The notes below the pieces were generated by a model, which was not told the origin of the DNA, made no database searches, and saw only the letters and a program-made list of their open reading frames with translations. 48,193 nucleotides of DNA from JALZDI01 sp965653225 (GTDB lineage: Bacteria > Actinomycetota > Actinomycetes > Propionibacteriales > Nocardioidaceae): NCBI GenBank assembly GCA_965653225.1, contig CBFGZI010000011.1:1-48193 (forward strand). The letters run 5' to 3'. This document shows, one piece after another, positions 27,333-35,656 of this stretch (positions are counted from its first letter, which is position 1; each line of letters begins with the position of its first letter). A program made the translations under genes and the position numbers.

Positions 27333-28211
27333 TTGCGTGACGTCGCTGACAGCCGCGAGCTGCTACCGGCGCTGGCCTCACTGCCCGGCCACCTGTTCTG
27401 GCGTGCCCAGGCGCGGGTCGCGGCCGCCCTTGGCGAGGTGCTGCCCGCCGGTGTCGACATCCACGCCTACGCCGCACTGCTGGCGCTCCCCGACGGAGTG
27501 ACCCGCTCCCAGCAGTCGCTCGCCGAGACCATCAGCGTCAGCCGCACCACCATGGTCAAGGTCGCCGCCGACCTGTCCCAGCAGGGACTCGTGGAGCGGG
27601 TCCGCAACCCGGACGACCGCCGGTCGTACGCGCTCACACGGACACCCGCCGGGGCGGAGGCGGCGCGCGCGTGGCAGCGCCACGCCGATGAGCTGGAGGA
27701 CTCGCTCACCACGGGCTTCGCGACACCGGACCGCGAGGAGCTTCATCGCCTTCTCCTGCTGGTCGCCGAGGTCGGCCTCGCGCCCGACGTGCCCGCCCGG
27801 CTGCAAGGGAGCATCGCGTTCCTCATCTCGCGCATCCACGCGCGCATGCACCGTGAGTTCGTCGCCGCTCTTGCCCCGCTCGACCTGATGCCGGCGCACT
27901 ACGGCGCGCTCACCGCCCTGCAGTCGCTCGGGCCGGTCTCGCAGGTGCAGCTGGCCCGCAGCCTCGGCGTCAGCGGTGCCCACGTGGTGCAGATGGTCGA
28001 CGACCTCGAGGAGCGCGGGCTCCTCGAGCGACGCCGCCAGACGTCGGACCGGCGAAACCAGCACCTGTACCTGCGGGAGGGGGTCGACGACGTCCTCGCG
28101 CAGGCGACCGAGCTCGGCCAGACGGTGGCCGAACAGCGACTGCGGGCGCTGTCGCCGCGTCAGCGGACACGACTCCTCGCTCTGCTCCGGCAGTTCGTGA
28201 CGGCACCCTGA
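27333..28211 (+). CDS. Regulator with two fused MarR domains
   Basis: The 292-residue protein consists of two complete MarR-type winged helices. Domain 1 (about residues 10-145) has QSLAETISVSRTTMVKVAAD followed by the wing PDDRRSYALTRTPAG. Domain 2 (about 155-290) has VQLARSLGVSGAHVVQMVDD followed by TSDRRNQHLYLREG. MarR proteins are normally about 150 residues and act as homodimers; here one chain could fold as an intramolecular dimer with two unlike DNA-reading heads. The TTG start at 27333 is set by AGAGGA (27321-27326); an ATG at 27326 runs into a stop after four codons. The divergent DHA2 pump is the likely target. Confidence 0.88.
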   Translation: MRDVADSRELLPALASLPGHLFWRAQARVAAALGEVLPAGVDIHAYAALLALPDGVTRSQQSLAETISVSRTTMVKVAADLSQQGLVERVRNPDDRRSYALTRTPAGAEAARAWQRHADELEDSLTTGFATPDREELHRLLLLVAEVGLAPDVPARLQGSIAFLISRIHARMHREFVAALAPLDLMPAHYGALTALQSLGPVSQVQLARSLGVSGAHVVQMVDDLEERGLLERRRQTSDRRNQHLYLREGVDDVLAQATELGQTVAEQRLRALSPRQRTRLLALLRQFVTAP

Positions 28212-28212
28212 G

Positions 28213-28237
28213 GGCGGCCGCACGAGAGCCGGCCGCC
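28213..28237. terminator. Hairpin between convergent MarR-like and ABC genes
   Basis: GGCGGCCG (28213-28220) pairs perfectly with CGGCCGCC (28230-28237) around a nine-base loop. It lies between the stop codons at 28211 and 28252 and could end both transcripts. Confidence 0.55.
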
Positions 28238-28251
28238 GACCCGAGCCTCTG

Positions 28252-31200
28252 CTAGCCGGCAAGGTGACCCCATTCGGCAGAGAGGTCGGACCACGGCCCG
28301 ACGGCGGCGACCCGGCCCTCTGCCAGCACGACGACCCGGTCGGCCTGGGCCAGCGCGGCGCGCTTGGACGTCGCGCCGATGACGGTCGCGCCGCGCCGAC
28401 GCAGCGCGCTCCAGAGCTCGATCTCGGTCGCGGAGTCGAGCGCTGAGGAGACATCGTCGGCGAGCAGCAGCTCGGGGCCGCACGCAAGCGCACGAGCCAG
28501 GGCGAGCCGCTGCACCTGGCCGCCGGACAGCCGGACACCCCGGTGGCCGACCAGCGCATCGGGCCCGCCGGCCGCCTCGACGTCGGAGACCAGACGCGCC
28601 GTCTCCAGCGCCGGCGTGACGACGCGGTCGGCGTGGTCCAGCCGGACGTTGTCGGTGAAGGTGCCGGAGAACACCCTCGGCAGCTGCGCGACGTGCGCGA
28701 TGCGGCCGGGCCGCAGGAACGTCTGCGGGTCCGCGACCGGCTCACCGTTCCACCGGATCTCCCCCGTGCTGGACACCAGACCGGCGAGGACGGAGAGCAG
28801 GCTGGACTTGCCCGAGCCGACCTGGCCGAGCAGGAGCACCAGCTCGTGCGCACGAACCGTCAGGTCGACGTCGGTGGCGCCCAACGTGCCGTCGTCGTGC
28901 ACCGCGGTGACGCCGACCAGCTCCAGGGTGCGGAGCGTATCGCGGGCTGCGGGCGCGGGAACCGGGGCGGAGCCCTGCACCAGGTCGACACCTGGGGGAA
29001 CGCGCATCAGGTCACCGCCACCGGCGAGCCGGCTGGTGGCCCGCATCCAGGCTCGGGTGCCGGGTGCCTCGGTGATGACCGACCCGGCGACGCGTCCGAA
29101 CCAGTCGAAGCCGCTGACCGCGCTTGCCACCATGAGCGCGGTCGCCAGTCCCCAGCCGCCCGCGACGAGCACGGCCCACGCCGCGACGACTCCGCACTGC
29201 ACCATCACGATCGGGACGCCGTCGAGCAGCGCCTGCACCCGGTGCTCGCGGACCGCGGCCGCCACGCGGCCGCCGTCGACCGTGCGGAGGTGAGCGTGCA
29301 CGCTCGGCGTCGACGCGGCCAGCTTCACCGTGCGCACGGACTCGAGCGTCGACACCAGCGACCGGCCGAACCGGGCCCGCGCCGCGGCCGAGGCGGCGGC
29401 GGACCGGCCGGCGACCTGCCGCCCCAGCGAGGAGGCGAGCGAGGAGGCCAGCATCACGGCGAGGAGGACACCGCCGGCCAGCAGGCTGCGCGCGGCGAGG
29501 GCGGTCACCGCGGCGATGGCGAGCCCGTTGACGAAGTCGACCCACCGGTCGGCGTAGCGGGCCAGGCGGTCGGCGTCCATGGCGCGGGCGACGACCTCGC
29601 CCGGTGGCGTCCGCTCGAGGCGGTGCTGCGAGGTCTGACCGAGTAGCACCGCCGACCGAACCCGCAGCATCACCGAGATCCACCACCGTGGATAGCGGCG
29701 GAAAGACTCGGCGAGGAACAGCGGCGAGGCGAGCAGCGACACCACCAGAGCGACGGTGAACACCATGGGGCTGGCGCCGTCTCGGAGCGCGACCACGAGG
29801 TGGCCCCAGATCCAGCCGGTGACCGCGCCGAACGCACCGGTGAGCGCGGCGACCAGGAAGAGCCCGATGCTCACCAGCCCCCAGCGCGGCTCGACCAGCA
29901 GCGCCGACGTCGTCGCCCGGGGAAGGCCGGGTAGGTCGTCCAGGCGAGGGGCGGCCGGCGGCTCACCGGTACGGCGAGCGGTCCCGACACTCTCGGTCCC
30001 TGGTGCCGTGGTCTCGGGCTCGGGGGCCTCCTCCTCGGCCGCCGCCTCCCACAGCGACCGGAACGGTCCCGGCGCGGATGCCAGCAGGGCCCGCGGTCCC
30101 TGCTGCACGACGCGCCCGCCGTCGAGCACCGCGACCTGTTCGGCGCGCTCGGTGGTCGAGAGCCGGTGGGCGACCAGCAGGCCGGTGCGCCCCGAAAGGA
30201 GCCGCTCGGCCGCGCGCACCACATGCGTCTCGGTGACCCGGTCCATGCGTGCGGTGGCCTCGTCGAGGATCACCACCCGGACGTGGCGCACGAGCAGGCG
30301 CGCGAACGCGACCAGCTGCTCCTCGCCCGAGGACAGCGTCGCTCCGCCCGGCCCGAGCGCCGTGTCCAGCCCGTCGGGCAGCCCGGCCACCCAGTCCTCG
30401 AGGCCGAGCTCGGCGATCGCACCCTCGACGTCGGCGCGGGGTACGGGCTCGAACAGGGTGATGTTCTCGGCCAGCGTGCCCGCCAGGACCTCGGTGCGTT
30501 GGGTCACCACGCCCACGGCAGAACGGAGAGCCTGCAGGTCGACGTCGAGCACGTCGACGCCCCCGAGCAGCACCGAGCCACGCTCGGGCTCGACCGCCCG
30601 CGACACCAGCGACGCCAGCGTCGACTTGCCCGAGCCGGTACGGCCCACGAGGGCGCACGTGGTGCCCGCCGGCACGTGGAGGTCGACGTTCTGGAGGGCG
30701 AACCGTCCCCCGGTGTAGGCGAAGTGCAGGGCACGGAACCGCAGGTCGAGCGGACCCGCCGGAAGCTCGTCGCCCCCCACGGGCTCGCGCTCCGCGCCGA
30801 GAAGCCCCCGCAACCTGAGCACCGCACCGAAGCCCGCCTGCAGGTCGGGCAGATGCCGGGCCAGCATGTCGACCTGTCCGACGAACATCGTCGTCACCAG
30901 GAACAAGGTCACCAGCGAGGCGATGCCGAGGCGGTCGTCGACCACCAGGGCGACGCCGACCAGCGCGCTGGCGGCCAGGACGCCGTGCAGCAGCAGGCCG
31001 GTGCGCCGGCCGATCCGGCTCTCCAGCGAGAGCACGACGGCGAACCGGCGGTGGACCTCGGCGGCGAGCTCGGTGCAGCGCCGGACCACATGCGCCTGGC
31101 CCAGGCTCGTCCGCAGGTCGTCACGACCTGCCACGCCCTCCTCCATGGCCGCGGCGTGGTCGGTCCACGCGGCCTCCTCCTCGACCTTGCGGGCCGAGAC

Positions 31201-31764
31201 CTCCGGAAGCAGCGGGCGTACGACAGCCAGGGCGGCGACACCGACGAGCGGGAACAGCACGAACGCCGGCCACCAGGTCGCGCCGGCCACGATCCACAGA
31301 GGTCCGGAGGCGAAGAAGGTGCGGATGGCCTGCCAGGCGCTCTGCCGGAGCAGTGTGCCCACCTCGTGGGTGTCGTCGTCGACCCGGTCGAGGACCTCGC
31401 CCACCGCCTGCTCGGTCAGCGTCGGCAGCGGCTGGTGCAGCGCGGCCACCAGCAGGTCGGCACGCAGCCGGCCCTCCGCGCGGTCGACGACACCGGCCCA
31501 CAGCGTGCGCGCGGCGGTGTCGAGCAGCGCCGCACCGACCACGCAGGCGGCGAGCAGCGCGACCCGGGTCTCGGTCGCGTGCTCGGCGAGCCGTCCGGCG
31601 AGCACCGTGCCCAGGGAGGTGCCGACGGCCGCCACGGCACACGCCAGCAGCGCCCAGCCGGCCACGGGACTGCGCAACCTCCGCCAGTCGACGCTGCGGT
31701 CGCGGTCGGGTGGCAGCTCCGGGGTCCGGGCGCCACGGACGCGGTCGAGCTGGGTGACGGACAC
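28252..31764 (-). CDS. Single-chain full ABC exporter with one degenerate ATP site
   Basis: The 1170-residue protein has the order membrane domain 1 (about 30-320), ATPase 1 (about 345-575), membrane domain 2 (about 620-900), ATPase 2 (about 950-1170). ATPase 1 has Walker A GRTGSGKST, a weak signature LSSGEEQ, Walker B VVILDEAT with the catalytic Glu and switch His in VAHRLST. ATPase 2 has Walker A GQVGSGKSS, a canonical LSGGQVQR, but Walker B LLLADDVSS (Asp for Glu) and GATSKRA (Ser for His). One composite site is thus active and one degenerate, as in heterodimeric exporters and CFTR/MRP proteins. The GTG at 31764 fits a leaderless mRNA (TAGCGT at 31772-31777, seven-base gap); a GTG at 31794 is an alternative. 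The cargo is unknown. Confidence 0.9.
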   Translation of the reverse strand: MSVTQLDRVRGARTPELPPDRDRSVDWRRLRSPVAGWALLACAVAAVGTSLGTVLAGRLAEHATETRVALLAACVVGAALLDTAARTLWAGVVDRAEGRLRADLLVAALHQPLPTLTEQAVGEVLDRVDDDTHEVGTLLRQSAWQAIRTFFASGPLWIVAGATWWPAFVLFPLVGVAALAVVRPLLPEVSARKVEEEAAWTDHAAAMEEGVAGRDDLRTSLGQAHVVRRCTELAAEVHRRFAVVLSLESRIGRRTGLLLHGVLAASALVGVALVVDDRLGIASLVTLFLVTTMFVGQVDMLARHLPDLQAGFGAVLRLRGLLGAEREPVGGDELPAGPLDLRFRALHFAYTGGRFALQNVDLHVPAGTTCALVGRTGSGKSTLASLVSRAVEPERGSVLLGGVDVLDVDLQALRSAVGVVTQRTEVLAGTLAENITLFEPVPRADVEGAIAELGLEDWVAGLPDGLDTALGPGGATLSSGEEQLVAFARLLVRHVRVVILDEATARMDRVTETHVVRAAERLLSGRTGLLVAHRLSTTERAEQVAVLDGGRVVQQGPRALLASAPGPFRSLWEAAAEEEAPEPETTAPGTESVGTARRTGEPPAAPRLDDLPGLPRATTSALLVEPRWGLVSIGLFLVAALTGAFGAVTGWIWGHLVVALRDGASPMVFTVALVVSLLASPLFLAESFRRYPRWWISVMLRVRSAVLLGQTSQHRLERTPPGEVVARAMDADRLARYADRWVDFVNGLAIAAVTALAARSLLAGGVLLAVMLASSLASSLGRQVAGRSAAASAAARARFGRSLVSTLESVRTVKLAASTPSVHAHLRTVDGGRVAAAVREHRVQALLDGVPIVMVQCGVVAAWAVLVAGGWGLATALMVASAVSGFDWFGRVAGSVITEAPGTRAWMRATSRLAGGGDLMRVPPGVDLVQGSAPVPAPAARDTLRTLELVGVTAVHDDGTLGATDVDLTVRAHELVLLLGQVGSGKSSLLSVLAGLVSSTGEIRWNGEPVADPQTFLRPGRIAHVAQLPRVFSGTFTDNVRLDHADRVVTPALETARLVSDVEAAGGPDALVGHRGVRLSGGQVQRLALARALACGPELLLADDVSSALDSATEIELWSALRRRGATVIGATSKRAALAQADRVVVLAEGRVAAVGPWSDLSAEWGHLAG

Positions 31765-31883
31765 TGCCCAGACGCTACGTCCAGGCACCGACACCAGTCG
31801 CGTGATTTATCCCGGCACGAGCGCGCGGCGCTCAACCGGTGTGAGCAGGCGCACGGCCAGGCCTACTGGGAGGTGTACTGGTG

Positions 31884-32792
31884 CTAGGCGCGCAGTCCCC
31901 GCTCGACCTCGGCGAGCGCCGCGGTGAGGTCCACGGTGGGTGCCCACCCCCACGCCCGGGCGCGCTCGGCGAGGAAGCGGCCCGTCCACGCGGGACGCTC
32001 CTCCCAGACCGGCTCGACGCCGAGCGCGCTGGTGACCGTCTCGAAGTAGTCCCGCGCGGTGGCCGGGCCGCCCGTGACGTTGACGACGGTGCACGCCCCC
32101 TCGACGGGCCCCTTCGCGGGGTCGGCCGACGCCTGCACCCGGCCGGTTGCCACGTCGGCGGCGAACGCGGCGAGGTCGTCGACGTGGACCCAGGAGAAGG
32201 TCTGCTCGGGCACGACGTGCCGGGCCTTCTCGTCCTTCTGGATCTGCGCCGGGCGGAGGGTGTTCCACATCGAGCTGTCGCCGGCACCGAAGATCACCGG
32301 CGGGCGGATCAGGACGCGGGTGATGCCGTCGACTGAGGCCAGGGCGGCGTCCGTGTCGCGCTTGGTCACGGGGTAGGTGCCAGCGTCGTCGGAGACCAAC
32401 GGCGATGACTCGTCGATGTCACCGGCCTCGGGTGAGCGGTCGTACACCGCGGCGGTGGAGATGTGCACCAGCCGTGCCACACCCGCGTCTCGGGCGGCGC
32501 GCGCGAGGACCGGCGTCTCCTCGACCCCGACCCTGTGCTGGGTCTCGCGGTCGGAGGCCATCGGGTGCACGGTCGTGACGACCGCGCTCGCGCCCTCGAC
32601 GACGGTGGCCGCGAACTCGGGGTCGCCGAACGCACCCGCGCGCTCTTCCACCCCGGCGAGTGCGGGGGCGGTGCCTGGGCGTCGTACGACGGCACGCACG
32701 GCCGCGCCCCGTTCGACCAGGGACGCGCAGATGCGGGAGCCGACGAGCCCGTTCGCTCCGGTGACCACGACAGGTGAAGGGGTGGAGTTCAT
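31884..32792 (-). CDS. Extended SDR (NAD-dependent epimerase/dehydratase-like) protein
   Basis: The 302-residue protein starts with the nucleotide-binding motif VVVTGANGLVGSRICASLVE, followed by HISTAAVYDRSPE and YPVTKRDTD (the YxxxK active site), then RVLIRPPVIFGAGD and TFSWVHVDDLAAFAADV. This is the extended/atypical SDR layout of epimerases and reductases. The ATG at 32792 begins directly at the first strand; longer frames upstream lack coding character. The substrate cannot be told from the sequence. It is divergent from the SpoIIE gene. Confidence 0.88.
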   Translation of the reverse strand: MNSTPSPVVVTGANGLVGSRICASLVERGAAVRAVVRRPGTAPALAGVEERAGAFGDPEFAATVVEGASAVVTTVHPMASDRETQHRVGVEETPVLARAARDAGVARLVHISTAAVYDRSPEAGDIDESSPLVSDDAGTYPVTKRDTDAALASVDGITRVLIRPPVIFGAGDSSMWNTLRPAQIQKDEKARHVVPEQTFSWVHVDDLAAFAADVATGRVQASADPAKGPVEGACTVVNVTGGPATARDYFETVTSALGVEPVWEERPAWTGRFLAERARAWGWAPTVDLTAALAEVERGLRA

Positions 32793-32923
32793 CCGGCCAC
32801 CCTGGCACAGGCACCCCAAACCTTCACGCCGAGACTGCACGAGCACCTCAGAACCTGTCGCCCAGAGCAGGGCGAGCCGCATGAACGGGCAGGGCTTGCA
32901 GCATTTCGTCTGACTGCCCTGTG

Positions 32924-32938
32924 CCTCCCGACCGGAGG
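32924..32938 (+). promoter_or_regulatory. Small hairpin covering the ribosome site of the SpoIIE gene
   Basis: CCTCC (32924-32928) can pair with the ribosome site GGAGG (32934-32938) over a five-base loop, just before the start codons at 32944 and 32947. It could lower translation when folded, although five base pairs is short. Confidence 0.35.
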
Positions 32939-32943
32939 TTGGC

Positions 32944-34752
32944 ATGATGGGCCGGGTGCAGGCTCCGAGCAATCCGGAGGGCGAACCGCGGGAGCCCAGG
33001 TTGCTGCGCGACCGGCTGACCAGACTCGCCCGGGTGACCGGCGAGCTGGTGGTGACCGACACCGTCGAGTCGGTGTCGAAGACAGTCGTCGCTCACGGCG
33101 CGGACGCAGTCGGGGCCCAGGCGGCAGTGCTGTCATTGGTGTCCGATGACGGCGAGACGCTGTACCTGGCCGGCATCAGTGGCGGTCAGCCGGGGGCCGA
33201 GGAGGCGTGGGCGACCTACCCCATGACCGCCCGTACGCCGGTGACCGAGGCCATCCGAACCGGACGGCGCGTCATCGTCACCGGCGCCGAGACGATCGTC
33301 GAGCGATATCCGGAGCTGCAGGCGTACGTGGGAGACGGCGATACCGTCATGGCACTGCCCCTCCGCACCGGCACCCGCACCCTGGGCGCGATCGGGCTGT
33401 CGTTCTCCGACCAGCGTGAGCTGGACTCGGCCGAGCTGGACTTCCTGGAGATCCTGGCCGACACGTGCGCGCAGGCACTCGACCGGATCATCGCTCAGCA
33501 GGTCGCCGCCAGGCAGAGCGCGAAGCTGTCGTTCCTGGCCGATGCGGCCCGCGAGCTCAGCAGCAGCCTCGACTACGAGGCCACCCTCACCCGGGTCGCC
33601 CAGCTGGCGGTGCCGACGTTCGCGGACTGGTGCGCGATCGACGTCGTCAAGGACGGCCGGCTGCGGCGGGTCGCCGTCGCGCACGTGGACCCCGCCAAGG
33701 TCAGGCTCGCGCACGAGCTTGCCGAGCGGTACCCACCGGACCCGGACGCGCCGAACGGCGCCTGGCAGGTGATGCGCAGCGGACGCGGCGAGCTCATCGC
33801 CGACATCACCGACGAGATGCTGGTCGCCGGCGCCGGCGACGACGAGGAACGACTGCGGATCGCGCGCGACCTGCACCTGCGCAGCGCGCTGACGGTGCCG
33901 TTGGTGGCGCGGGGAGTCGTGCTCGGGGTCCTCACCTGGGTGTCGGCCGAGTCCGAGCGGCGCTTCACCGTCGACGACCAGGCACTCGCCGAGGAGGTCG
34001 CCGAGCGTGCGGCGGTGGCTCTGGACAACGCCGAGCTGCACAGCCAGACGCTCGCGGCAGCTACCCAGCTTCAGCACGCCGTGCTGCCGTCCGCTACTCC
34101 GGCCATCACCGGGTGGGAGGTCGCGCACCACTACCGTCCGTCGGGGCGAACCGAGGTCGGCGGCGACTTCTACGACGTCATCGCGCTCTCCGACAGTCGC
34201 CTGGCGTTGGTGGTCGGAGACGTCATGGGCCGGGGTGTGACGGCCGCGGCCGCCATGGCCCAGATGCGAGCAGCCGTGCGCGCGTACGCCGCTCTCGACC
34301 CCACCCCGTCGAGCGTCCTGAGCAGGCTCGACCGGATGAGCCTCCGTTACCCGACCGACCAGCTGGTCACCCTCGTCTACATGGTCCTCGACCGGGTCAA
34401 CGACCGGCTCGTCGTCGCGAACGCCGGCCATCCGCCGCCCGTCGTGCTGCGCGCCGACGGAAGCACCGAACAGCTCCCCCTCGCCGAGGGCAGTCCTCTC
34501 GGCGTCACTCCGCAGCAACGCCGGCACGTCGCGGTCCCGTTCGGCCACACCGACACGGTGGTCGCGTTCACCGACGGCCTCATCGAACGCCGCGACGAAG
34601 ACATCACAACCGGCCAGGAGCGACTCCGGAAAGCCCTTACGACCCTGTGCCGGCAGACGCTCGGCCCCGCCCTCACCGACGTGGTCAACACGCTGCGCGA
34701 CGGGTCGCATGACGATGACGTGGCGATCGTGGCTGCGCGCCGCACGGAATGA
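32944..34752 (+). CDS. GAF-GAF-SpoIIE (RsbU-like) PP2C phosphatase
   Basis: The 602-residue protein has two GAF sensor domains (about 20-185 and 200-355) linked by a helix with IIAQQVAARQSAKLSFLADA. A SpoIIE/PP2C phosphatase domain spans about 385-600. Phosphatase metal sites are seen in TEVGGDFYDVIAL, LVVGDVMGRGV, VAFTDGLIERR and GSHDDDVAIVAAR. Such proteins dephosphorylate anti-anti-sigma factors in partner-switching systems for stress or development. There is no membrane segment, so sensing is cytosolic. No anti-sigma or anti-anti-sigma gene is adjacent. GGAGG at 32934-32938 supports the ATG at 32944 or 32947. Confidence 0.92.
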   Translation: MMGRVQAPSNPEGEPREPRLLRDRLTRLARVTGELVVTDTVESVSKTVVAHGADAVGAQAAVLSLVSDDGETLYLAGISGGQPGAEEAWATYPMTARTPVTEAIRTGRRVIVTGAETIVERYPELQAYVGDGDTVMALPLRTGTRTLGAIGLSFSDQRELDSAELDFLEILADTCAQALDRIIAQQVAARQSAKLSFLADAARELSSSLDYEATLTRVAQLAVPTFADWCAIDVVKDGRLRRVAVAHVDPAKVRLAHELAERYPPDPDAPNGAWQVMRSGRGELIADITDEMLVAGAGDDEERLRIARDLHLRSALTVPLVARGVVLGVLTWVSAESERRFTVDDQALAEEVAERAAVALDNAELHSQTLAAATQLQHAVLPSATPAITGWEVAHHYRPSGRTEVGGDFYDVIALSDSRLALVVGDVMGRGVTAAAAMAQMRAAVRAYAALDPTPSSVLSRLDRMSLRYPTDQLVTLVYMVLDRVNDRLVVANAGHPPPVVLRADGSTEQLPLAEGSPLGVTPQQRRHVAVPFGHTDTVVAFTDGLIERRDEDITTGQERLRKALTTLCRQTLGPALTDVVNTLRDGSHDDDVAIVAARRTE

Positions 34753-34772
34753 CGCCGCTGCCACACGCCCGC

Positions 34773-34785
34773 ATCCGGTCCGGAT
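34773..34785. promoter_or_regulatory. Palindrome in the promoter of the NYN-LOTUS gene
   Basis: ATCCGG-T-CCGGAT is a perfect 6-bp inverted repeat with one central base. It overlaps the expected -35/spacer area ahead of the -10 hexamer TACGCT (34794-34799). It may be an operator or a chance feature of GC-rich sequence. Confidence 0.35.
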
Positions 34786-34805
34786 AGCACCACTACGCTC
34801 CGGGC

Positions 34806-35654
34806 ATGGCCTCTGCCTCGGACTCCACCAGGCTCGCCGTGCTCATCGACGGCGACAACACCACTCCCACGATCATCGAGGCTCTGCTCGCCGAGATCGC
34901 AAAGTACGGAAGTGCAACGGTGAAGCGGGTGTACGGCGACTGGACCACGCCCCACCTGCGTGGCTGGAAGGAGGCGATGAACGCACACGCCATCCAGCCG
35001 ATGCAGCAGTTCGCCTACACCACCGGCAAGAACTCCACCGACAGCGCGCTCATCATCGACGCGATGGACCTGCTCTACAGCGGAAGCGTCGACGGCTTCT
35101 GCCTGGTCTCGTCCGACAGCGACTTCACCAAGCTCGCCTCCCGGCTGCGGGAGTCGGGCAAGATCGTCTACGGCTTCGGCGAGCCGAAGACGCCGCACTC
35201 CCTCGTGGCGGCGTGCGACAGGTTCATCTACCTCGACGTGCTGCGCAGCAACGAGAAGGCGAGGCAGACCAGCGAAGAGACGGCGGTGGCTCCGCCGGCT
35301 CCCGTGCGTAGGAGCACGAGCGAGCTGCGCGGTGACGCCAAGCTGGTCAAGCTGCTGCGCGACGGGATCGACGCGGCCTCGGAGGACGACGGCTGGGCCA
35401 ACCTCGGCGGTGTCGGCTCGCACGTGGCCAAGCAGGCACCCGACTTCGACTCTCGCAACTGGGGCTACGCCAAGCTGGTCGACCTGGTGACCGCGCTGGG
35501 TCTGTTCGAGGTCCAGCGGTCCGCGGGACAGGGCGTGCAGGTGCGCGAGAAGCCCAAGGGCCAGCCGGCGAGGAAAACCGCGGCCAAGAAGACGGCCGCC
35601 AAGAAGGGAGCTGCGAAGAAGGCCGCTGCCAAGAAGGCCGTTCGCCGACAGTGA
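34806..35654 (+). CDS. NYN-domain putative ribonuclease with LOTUS/OST-HTH domain and Lys/Ala tail
   Basis: The 282-residue protein begins with a PIN-like NYN domain (about 8-150): AVLIDGDNTTP, TDSALIIDAMDLLYSG and FCLVSSDSDFTKLASRLRES supply the acidic metal-binding residues. A LOTUS/OST-HTH RNA-binding domain follows (about 175-245), with LVKLLRDGIDAASEDDGWAN and WGYAKLVDLVTALGLFEVQR. The last 30 residues are AAKK-type repeats like the tails of actinobacterial histone-like proteins. A role in RNA cleavage or handling is inferred from the domains. The ATG at 34806 is leaderless by position: TACGCT ends six bases ahead. Confidence 0.9.
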   Translation: MASASDSTRLAVLIDGDNTTPTIIEALLAEIAKYGSATVKRVYGDWTTPHLRGWKEAMNAHAIQPMQQFAYTTGKNSTDSALIIDAMDLLYSGSVDGFCLVSSDSDFTKLASRLRESGKIVYGFGEPKTPHSLVAACDRFIYLDVLRSNEKARQTSEETAVAPPAPVRRSTSELRGDAKLVKLLRDGIDAASEDDGWANLGGVGSHVAKQAPDFDSRNWGYAKLVDLVTALGLFEVQRSAGQGVQVREKPKGQPARKTAAKKTAAKKGAAKKAAAKKAVRRQ

Positions 35655-35656
35655 CG

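Noticed and set aside
31741..31887. Plus-strand frame ending in a protein-like, aromatic-rich peptide (HGQAYWEVYWC) between the ABC and SDR genes
   Set aside because: It has no ATG, GTG or TTG start outside the antisense of the ABC gene and no ribosome site; the protein-like ending is probably chance.
30166..31887. Very long plus-strand open frame antisense to the ABC exporter
   Set aside because: It is rich in Arg, Gln and His with no domain features, typical of the antisense frame of a high-GC gene.
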